Shown here piece by piece: positions 34,225-39,220 of a stretch of DNA of 39,220 bases. A model generated the notes under the pieces. That model was not told the DNA's origin, made no database searches, and saw only the letters and a program-made list of their open reading frames with translations. Positions within the stretch are counted from its first letter, which is position 1; the number at the start of each line of letters is the position of its first letter. Source of the stretch: Saccharothrix luteola (GTDB lineage: Bacteria > Actinomycetota > Actinomycetes > Mycobacteriales > Pseudonocardiaceae); assembly GCF_020859565.1 (NCBI RefSeq), contig NZ_JAJHUO010000054.1:9820-49039 (forward strand), written 5' to 3'. Position numbers and translations under genes: made by a program.

Positions 34225-35619
34225 ATGACCTCAGTGAGAGTGCGAGCGTTCGCCGCCGTGGCAGCGATCAGCGCGTTGACCGGGGGCCTGGTGGTCGCCG
34301 GTGTGGCCTCTGCGGCCCCGGGCTGCAAGGTCGACTACGTGGTGCAGAACAAGTGGCAGGGCGGGTTCACCGGGAACGTCACGATCACCAACCTCGGTGA
34401 CCCCGTCGACGGTTGGGCGTTGCGGTGGTCCTTCCCCGGCTCGGAGCGCTTCGGCCAAGGCTGGAATGCCACGTTCAGCGCTTCCGGGGCGAGCGTGACC
34501 GCGTCCAACGTGGACTGGAACCGCTCGATCCCGACCGGTGGCACGGCGTCGTTCGGGTTCAACGGCACCATGACCGGTGACGCGGTGGGCGTGCCTGCGA
34601 CGTTCACGTTGAACGGGACGACCTGCACGGGCGGCACCGTCCCCACGACCACGTCCTCCACTTCGACATCCACCACCACGACCACCACGACGACCGGAGG
34701 CGGCACGCCCCAGTGTTCGACCAGCCCGGTGAACCCGAACGCGTCCGTGCAGGCGCGCAAGCTGTTGTGCTACGTCCAGTCGCAGTACGGCAACCACATC
34801 ATCTCGGGCCAGCAGGAGTCGACGTGGATCGGTGGTCCGGACTACGAGATCAACCACATCCGGAACAACACGGGCAAGTACCCGGCGATCCGGGCGTTGG
34901 ACTTCGGTGACTCCAAGGATTTGGCTCCGCGTGCCGTCGCGTGGTGGAACGCGGGCGGCATCCCGATGATCGGCTACCACATGGGCGCGCCGACGAAGCC
35001 GGACACGTACGAGGGCACCCAGATGCAGGTGTCGATCAACGCGGTGCTCACCCCGGGCACGGCCGAGTACCAGTCGTTCATGCAGCGGTTGGACCAGGCC
35101 GCCGCGATGTTGCAGCAGCTGGAGAACGCCGGTGCGGCGGTGATCTGGCGGCCGTTCCACGAGGCCGGCGGCACGTGGTTCTGGTGGAGCAAGGAGGGCG
35201 GCGGCCAGTACAACCGGCTGTGGAACTTCATGTTCAACTACTTCACCCGCACCAAGGGCCTCGACAACCTCGTCTGGTTGCACGGCTACAACGGTCAGCC
35301 GCAGGCGTCGTTCTACCCCGGCAAGTCGGTGGTCGACATCGGCGGCGCGGACACCTACGCGGGCAACGGCAACTACGACCCGCTCAACGCGATGTACAAC
35401 TCCGTGCGCAACATCGTCGGCTCCACGCTGCCGATCGCGCTCCACGAGAACGGGCCGATCCCGGACCCGGACCGGCTGCAGTCGACCGGCACTCGCTGGG
35501 TGCTGTTCGGAACCTGGCACGGCAACCACTTGACGGTCAGCAACTCCATCGCCCACCTGCAGAAGGTCTACAACCACAGCTATGTCGTCACCCGAGACGA
35601 ACTGCCCAACCTCCGATAG
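34225..35619 (+). CDS. Secreted CBM2-GH26 beta-mannanase, copy 1
   Basis: 464 aa from ATG 34225; GTG 34219, better spaced from AAGGAG at 34208, is a possible start adding two residues. Signal peptide 1 to about 31 (ASAAP); CBM2 about 34-135 closed by Cys34 and Cys134, with binding Trp in WALRWSF, GQGWNATF and NVDWNRSI; Ser/Thr linker about 140-160; GH26 domain about 165-464. GH26 motifs are HIISGQQESTW, acid/base Glu313 in WRPFHEAGGTWFWW and nucleophile Glu408 in ALHENGPIPDP. It should cut beta-1,4-mannan, with CBM2 anchoring it on crystalline cellulose or mannan. It carries its own CebR box and terminator and is identical to copy 2. Confidence 0.93.
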   Translation: MTSVRVRAFAAVAAISALTGGLVVAGVASAAPGCKVDYVVQNKWQGGFTGNVTITNLGDPVDGWALRWSFPGSERFGQGWNATFSASGASVTASNVDWNRSIPTGGTASFGFNGTMTGDAVGVPATFTLNGTTCTGGTVPTTTSSTSTSTTTTTTTTGGGTPQCSTSPVNPNASVQARKLLCYVQSQYGNHIISGQQESTWIGGPDYEINHIRNNTGKYPAIRALDFGDSKDLAPRAVAWWNAGGIPMIGYHMGAPTKPDTYEGTQMQVSINAVLTPGTAEYQSFMQRLDQAAAMLQQLENAGAAVIWRPFHEAGGTWFWWSKEGGGQYNRLWNFMFNYFTRTKGLDNLVWLHGYNGQPQASFYPGKSVVDIGGADTYAGNGNYDPLNAMYNSVRNIVGSTLPIALHENGPIPDPDRLQSTGTRWVLFGTWHGNHLTVSNSIAHLQKVYNHSYVVTRDELPNLR

Positions 35620-35680
35620 GAAGAACCGAAGCGGCCGGGACGCGCGGTTCTGGGCGGTCACACCAGTGTACGAATCACGG

Positions 35681-35714
35681 TTGGGGACCGCCGGGGGAGT
35701 TCGGCGGTCCCCAA
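35681..35714. terminator. Bidirectional terminator between GH26 copy 1 and dehydratase
   Basis: TTGGGGACCGCC (35681-35692) and GGCGGTCCCCAA (35703-35714) form a perfect 12-bp stem with a 10-nt loop between convergent genes. It can serve both strands. Confidence 0.85.
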
Positions 35715-35796
35715 CGTTTCGGCGTCGAGTCCTCTGGCTGGTCTGGCTGTCGCCGGTCCAGGCGGTCGTGATGAGCGGATCGCTTCGTCGGCTCGG

Positions 35797-36411
35797 TCAC
35801 CGGGGTGCGTCGGTCGTGGCCGTCTCGACGGTCCAGGCGCGGGTCTGGTCGGCGAGGGTGATGCCGAGGCCGGGTCGGTCGGACAGGTGCATGCGCCCGT
35901 CGCGGGTTTCCAGGCGTTCGTTGAACAGGGGGTGCAGCCAGTCGAAGTGCTCCACCCACGGTTCGCGGGGGTAGGCGGCGGCGAGGTGGACGTGGATCTC
36001 CATGGCGAAGTGGGGCGCCAACTGGAGGTGGTGGTGGTCGGCGAGGGTGGCGAGCTTGAGGAACTGGGTGATCCCGCCGACCCGGGGCGCGTCCGGTTGC
36101 AGCACGTCCACGGCGCCGGCGCGGATCAGCTCGTAGTGCTCGGCGACGCTGGTGAGCATCTCGCCGGTGGCGACCGCGGTGGTCAGCGACCGGGCCAGCT
36201 CCGCGTGCCCCTCGACGTCGTAGGCGTCCAGCGGCTCCTCGATCCAGACCAGGTCGAACTCCTCCAGCGCCCGGCCGACCCGCAGGGCGGTGGGGCGGTC
36301 CCACTGCTGGTTGGCGTCGACCATCAACGGCACGCCGTCGCCGAGGTGCTCGCGGACGGCGGCGACCCGGCGCAGGTCCTCCGACCGGTCCGGCAGGCCC
36401 ACCTTGATCTT
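35797..36411 (-). pseudogene. Enolase-superfamily sugar-acid dehydratase, 5' truncated copy
   Basis: This is the 3' part of the gene that is more complete at 38424-39220, cut at the duplication junction (36411/36412) just upstream of the KIKVG motif. It retains the metal ligands (VDANQQW, WIEEPLD, ATGEMLT) and the His region (QLAPHF) but lacks the N-terminal capping domain and half of the barrel. A GTG at 36402 could start a 201-residue fragment, but the fold would be incomplete. Confidence 0.9.
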
Positions 36412-36808
36412 TCAGACGCGGGGCGGTGTCAGCAGGATGGGATCATTAACCGTTTAAGTCAAGTCCTCTATTCGAGGTACTTCACTTCAGTTCTAGCTAG
36501 CTGTACCGCTTAAGTGGACATCCATGAAGCGCTCGAAGCCGGCAGTGCACGGACAGCCGCGCACGGTGTTTTGATCGCGATGAAATCAACTCTTGACCCA
36601 GGGGGGTACCAGGCTCCATCCTGGGCTCGGACCGGCCCGGTCGAGGGGGTTGGAAGCGCCCCGGCGCTCGAGCGCGCCACCCGCGACGGGCGGTGTCCGT
36701 GCTGGGCGTGCCGCCACCCCGGAACGCGCTGCACCTCGGTGGCCGACTGCGCCTCCGGTTCGGCCTGACGACCTCATCCCTCGATGTTCGACTTCCGGCG
36801 CGACGCTT

Positions 36809-36821
36809 TGGGAGCGCTCCC
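36809..36821. promoter_or_regulatory. CebR-type operator upstream of GH26 copy 2
   Basis: Exact duplicate of the operator at 34182-34194 (TGGGAGCGCTCCC), in the same position relative to the second GH26 start. Both copies should answer to the same repressor. Confidence 0.8.
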
Positions 36822-36851
36822 GGATGTGTGGACGAAGGAGCAGTGGTGCTC

Positions 36852-38246
36852 ATGACCTCAGTGAGAGTGCGAGCGTTCGCCGCCGTGGCAGCGATCAGCG
36901 CGTTGACCGGGGGCCTGGTGGTCGCCGGTGTGGCCTCTGCGGCCCCGGGCTGCAAGGTCGACTACGTGGTGCAGAACAAGTGGCAGGGCGGGTTCACCGG
37001 GAACGTCACGATCACCAACCTCGGTGACCCCGTCGACGGTTGGGCGTTGCGGTGGTCCTTCCCCGGCTCGGAGCGCTTCGGCCAAGGCTGGAATGCCACG
37101 TTCAGCGCTTCCGGGGCGAGCGTGACCGCGTCCAACGTGGACTGGAACCGCTCGATCCCGACCGGTGGCACGGCGTCGTTCGGGTTCAACGGCACCATGA
37201 CCGGTGACGCGGTGGGCGTGCCTGCGACGTTCACGTTGAACGGGACGACCTGCACGGGCGGCACCGTCCCCACGACCACGTCCTCCACTTCGACATCCAC
37301 CACCACGACCACCACGACGACCGGAGGCGGCACGCCCCAGTGTTCGACCAGCCCGGTGAACCCGAACGCGTCCGTGCAGGCGCGCAAGCTGTTGTGCTAC
37401 GTCCAGTCGCAGTACGGCAACCACATCATCTCGGGCCAGCAGGAGTCGACGTGGATCGGTGGTCCGGACTACGAGATCAACCACATCCGGAACAACACGG
37501 GCAAGTACCCGGCGATCCGGGCGTTGGACTTCGGTGACTCCAAGGATTTGGCTCCGCGTGCCGTCGCGTGGTGGAACGCGGGCGGCATCCCGATGATCGG
37601 CTACCACATGGGCGCGCCGACGAAGCCGGACACGTACGAGGGCACCCAGATGCAGGTGTCGATCAACGCGGTGCTCACCCCGGGCACGGCCGAGTACCAG
37701 TCGTTCATGCAGCGGTTGGACCAGGCCGCCGCGATGTTGCAGCAGCTGGAGAACGCCGGTGCGGCGGTGATCTGGCGGCCGTTCCACGAGGCCGGCGGCA
37801 CGTGGTTCTGGTGGAGCAAGGAGGGCGGCGGCCAGTACAACCGGCTGTGGAACTTCATGTTCAACTACTTCACCCGCACCAAGGGCCTCGACAACCTCGT
37901 CTGGTTGCACGGCTACAACGGTCAGCCGCAGGCGTCGTTCTACCCCGGCAAGTCGGTGGTCGACATCGGCGGCGCGGACACCTACGCGGGCAACGGCAAC
38001 TACGACCCGCTCAACGCGATGTACAACTCCGTGCGCAACATCGTCGGCTCCACGCTGCCGATCGCGCTCCACGAGAACGGGCCGATCCCGGACCCGGACC
38101 GGCTGCAGTCGACCGGCACTCGCTGGGTGCTGTTCGGAACCTGGCACGGCAACCACTTGACGGTCAGCAACTCCATCGCCCACCTGCAGAAGGTCTACAA
38201 CCACAGCTATGTCGTCACCCGAGACGAACTGCCCAACCTCCGATAG
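36852..38246 (+). CDS. Secreted CBM2-GH26 beta-mannanase, copy 2
   Basis: Identical in sequence to the gene at 34225-35619, including signal peptide, CBM2, linker and GH26 domain with acid/base Glu313 and nucleophile Glu408. If the duplication is real, the main effect is doubled gene dosage of the mannanase, since its full promoter region is included. The absence of divergence means the event is recent or is being homogenised. Confidence 0.93.
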   Translation: MTSVRVRAFAAVAAISALTGGLVVAGVASAAPGCKVDYVVQNKWQGGFTGNVTITNLGDPVDGWALRWSFPGSERFGQGWNATFSASGASVTASNVDWNRSIPTGGTASFGFNGTMTGDAVGVPATFTLNGTTCTGGTVPTTTSSTSTSTTTTTTTTGGGTPQCSTSPVNPNASVQARKLLCYVQSQYGNHIISGQQESTWIGGPDYEINHIRNNTGKYPAIRALDFGDSKDLAPRAVAWWNAGGIPMIGYHMGAPTKPDTYEGTQMQVSINAVLTPGTAEYQSFMQRLDQAAAMLQQLENAGAAVIWRPFHEAGGTWFWWSKEGGGQYNRLWNFMFNYFTRTKGLDNLVWLHGYNGQPQASFYPGKSVVDIGGADTYAGNGNYDPLNAMYNSVRNIVGSTLPIALHENGPIPDPDRLQSTGTRWVLFGTWHGNHLTVSNSIAHLQKVYNHSYVVTRDELPNLR

Positions 38247-38307
38247 GAAGAACCGAAGCGGCCGGGACGCGCGGTTCTGGGCGGTCACACCAGTGTACGA
38301 ATCACGG

Positions 38308-38341
38308 TTGGGGACCGCCGGGGGAGTTCGGCGGTCCCCAA
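38308..38341. terminator. Bidirectional terminator after GH26 copy 2
   Basis: Same perfect 12-bp stem as at 35681-35714, between GH26 copy 2 and the convergent dehydratase gene. Confidence 0.85.
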
Positions 38342-38423
38342 CGTTTCGGCGTCGAGTCCTCTGGCTGGTCTGGCTGTCGCCGGTCCAGGCGGTCGTGATG
38401 AGCGGATCGCTTCGTCGGCTCGG

Positions 38424-39220
38424 TCACCGGGGTGCGTCGGTCGTGGCCGTCTCGACGGTCCAGGCGCGGGTCTGGTCGGCGAGGGTGATGCCGAGGCCGG
38501 GTCGGTCGGACAGGTGCATGCGCCCGTCGCGGGTTTCCAGGCGTTCGTTGAACAGGGGGTGCAGCCAGTCGAAGTGCTCCACCCACGGTTCGCGGGGGTA
38601 GGCGGCGGCGAGGTGGACGTGGATCTCCATGGCGAAGTGGGGCGCCAACTGGAGGTGGTGGTGGTCGGCGAGGGTGGCGAGCTTGAGGAACTGGGTGATC
38701 CCGCCGACCCGGGGCGCGTCCGGTTGCAGCACGTCCACGGCGCCGGCGCGGATCAGCTCGTAGTGCTCGGCGACGCTGGTGAGCATCTCGCCGGTGGCGA
38801 CCGCGGTGGTCAGCGACCGGGCCAGCTCCGCGTGCCCCTCGACGTCGTAGGCGTCCAGCGGCTCCTCGATCCAGACCAGGTCGAACTCCTCCAGCGCCCG
38901 GCCGACCCGCAGGGCGGTGGGGCGGTCCCACTGCTGGTTGGCGTCGACCATCAACGGCACGCCGTCGCCGAGGTGCTCGCGGACGGCGGCGACCCGGCGC
39001 AGGTCCTCCGACCGGTCCGGCAGGCCCACCTTGATCTTGATCGCGCCGACGCCGGACTCCAGCGTGCGGGTGGCGTTGTCCTTGATCTGCTCGACGGTCT
39101 CGTGCAGGAAGCCGCCGGAGGTGTTGTAGCAGCGCACGGAGTCGCGGTGCGCGCCGAGCAACTTCGCCAACGGCAGGTTCGCGCGTCTGGCCTTGAGGTC
39201 CCACAGCGCGATGTCGAACG
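38424..39220 (-). CDS. Mandelate racemase/muconate lactonizing enzyme family dehydratase (galactarate/talarate type), partial
   Basis: The 5' end lies beyond the window; about 265 C-terminal residues are visible, including FDIALWDLKARR at the edge. It belongs to the mandelate racemase subgroup of the enolase superfamily, which removes a proton alpha to a carboxylate using Mg2+. Motifs: KIKVG (catalytic Lys), VDANQQW (first metal Asp), WIEEPLD (Glu), ATGEMLT (Glu) and QLAPHFAMEIHVHLA (His region). The C-terminal sequence (EPWVEHFDWLHPLFNERLE) suggests L-talarate/galactarate dehydratase, which would turn oxidised galactose into a keto-deoxy sugar acid. That would fit a galactomannan locus, but related acids are possible. 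Confidence 0.85.
   Translation of the reverse strand, partial: FDIALWDLKARRANLPLAKLLGAHRDSVRCYNTSGGFLHETVEQIKDNATRTLESGVGAIKIKVGLPDRSEDLRRVAAVREHLGDGVPLMVDANQQWDRPTALRVGRALEEFDLVWIEEPLDAYDVEGHAELARSLTTAVATGEMLTSVAEHYELIRAGAVDVLQPDAPRVGGITQFLKLATLADHHHLQLAPHFAMEIHVHLAAAYPREPWVEHFDWLHPLFNERLETRDGRMHLSDRPGLGITLADQTRAWTVETATTDAPR

Larger units (their letters stand above)
33785..36411. repeat. Tandem duplication, unit 1 (2,627 bp)
   Basis: This segment is repeated directly at 36412-39038. The bases outside both edges differ (33784 g against 36411 t; 36412 t against 39039 g), so the repeat length equals the spacing exactly and there is no microhomology at the junction. All proteins encoded by the two units are identical, and line-by-line reading shows no differing base. 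The unit carries the GH26 gene with operator and terminator plus the 3' part of the dehydratase gene, and no transposase. Confidence 0.95.
36412..39038. repeat. Tandem duplication, unit 2 (2,627 bp)
   Basis: Direct second copy of 33785-36411 with no spacer. The right-hand side continues into unique sequence of the dehydratase gene (from 39039), while the left edge joins inside the truncated dehydratase. The original order was therefore GH134, GH26, dehydratase, and the duplicated block ran from upstream of GH26 to inside the dehydratase. Confidence 0.95.

Noticed and set aside
34640..34710. ACC/ACG-rich run as a functional DNA repeat
   Set aside because: It encodes the Ser/Thr linker between CBM2 and GH26; the repetition is explained by the protein.
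33785..39038. Tandem unit as a composite transposon or IS-mediated event
   Set aside because: No transposase, terminal inverted repeat or target duplication is seen in or beside the units.
1..39220. CRISPR arrays, tRNA, rRNA, riboswitches
   Set aside because: No spaced repeat arrays, no cloverleaf-type sequence with CCA or T-loop consensus, and no recognisable riboswitch core were found on reading both strands.

Overview
The window is high-GC DNA from a filamentous actinomycete. A Pseudonocardiales genus such as Saccharothrix, Lentzea or Actinosynnema is my best inference. It rests on the strong third-position GC bias, AGGAG-type ribosome binding sites, GTG starts, an AfsR-type regulator, and secreted hydrolases with Ser/Thr-rich linkers joined to CBM2 and CBM13 modules. 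I see no tRNA, rRNA or CRISPR. The first ~110 bases are almost pure C/G and look like a contig-end artefact.

Region 1 (130-7070) is an intact small metabolic cluster. Two paralogous FAD-dependent GMC oxidoreductases (one on each strand) flank two paralogous small NTF2-fold proteins of the SnoaL/SgcJ type. A cyclase-family (kynurenine-formamidase-like) metal hydrolase and a small two-helix membrane protein follow. No scaffold-building enzyme is present, so the substrate is unknown.

Region 2 (7084-9981) is a mobile-element graveyard. It holds the C-terminal end of a vanadium-haloperoxidase/PAP2 protein, an AbrB-like gene, the N-terminus of a site-specific integrase, the tail of an IS5-type transposase running in frame into a PAPS-reductase-like protein, and a small companion gene. 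Region 3 (10387-14681) is housekeeping or signalling: a PAS-GGDEF-EAL cyclic-di-GMP protein and a GCS2 carboxylate-amine ligase (YbdK type), divergently transcribed.

Region 4 (14700-24540) alternates genes and insertion-sequence scars. Two different IS630 remnants share terminal repeats. A secreted GH10 xylanase lies between them. A NACHT NTPase scrap and an AfsR/SARP-type regulator that has lost its N-terminus to an IS630 copy (and carries a frameshift) follow. Next come a relic IS3 orfA, a complete two-ORF IS3 element, and a minus-strand group made of an integrase remnant, an unknown 166-aa protein and an XRE-type HTH protein.

Region 5 (24608-39220) is a polysaccharide-degradation locus: a broken CBM2-GH5 cellulase; a GH5 enzyme with an N-terminal CBM13, followed by a GH2 beta-galactosidase with a LamG-like domain inserted in it (probable operon); a divergent ROK-family regulator; a small secreted protein that I assign to GH134 (lysozyme-like-fold beta-mannanase); a CBM2-GH26 beta-mannanase under a CebR-type operator; and a convergent enolase-superfamily sugar-acid dehydratase. 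Together these suggest secreted attack on mannan/galactomannan, xylan and cellulose, with galactose-unit trimming and sugar-acid catabolism nearby.

The most striking structure is a direct tandem duplication of 2,627 bp (33785-36411 and 36412-39038), apparently exact. It duplicates the whole GH26 gene with its operator and terminator and leaves a truncated dehydratase copy in the middle. Several well-conserved genes carry isolated one-base frameshifts. These could be real decay or indel errors in the assembly, and the two cannot be separated from sequence alone.
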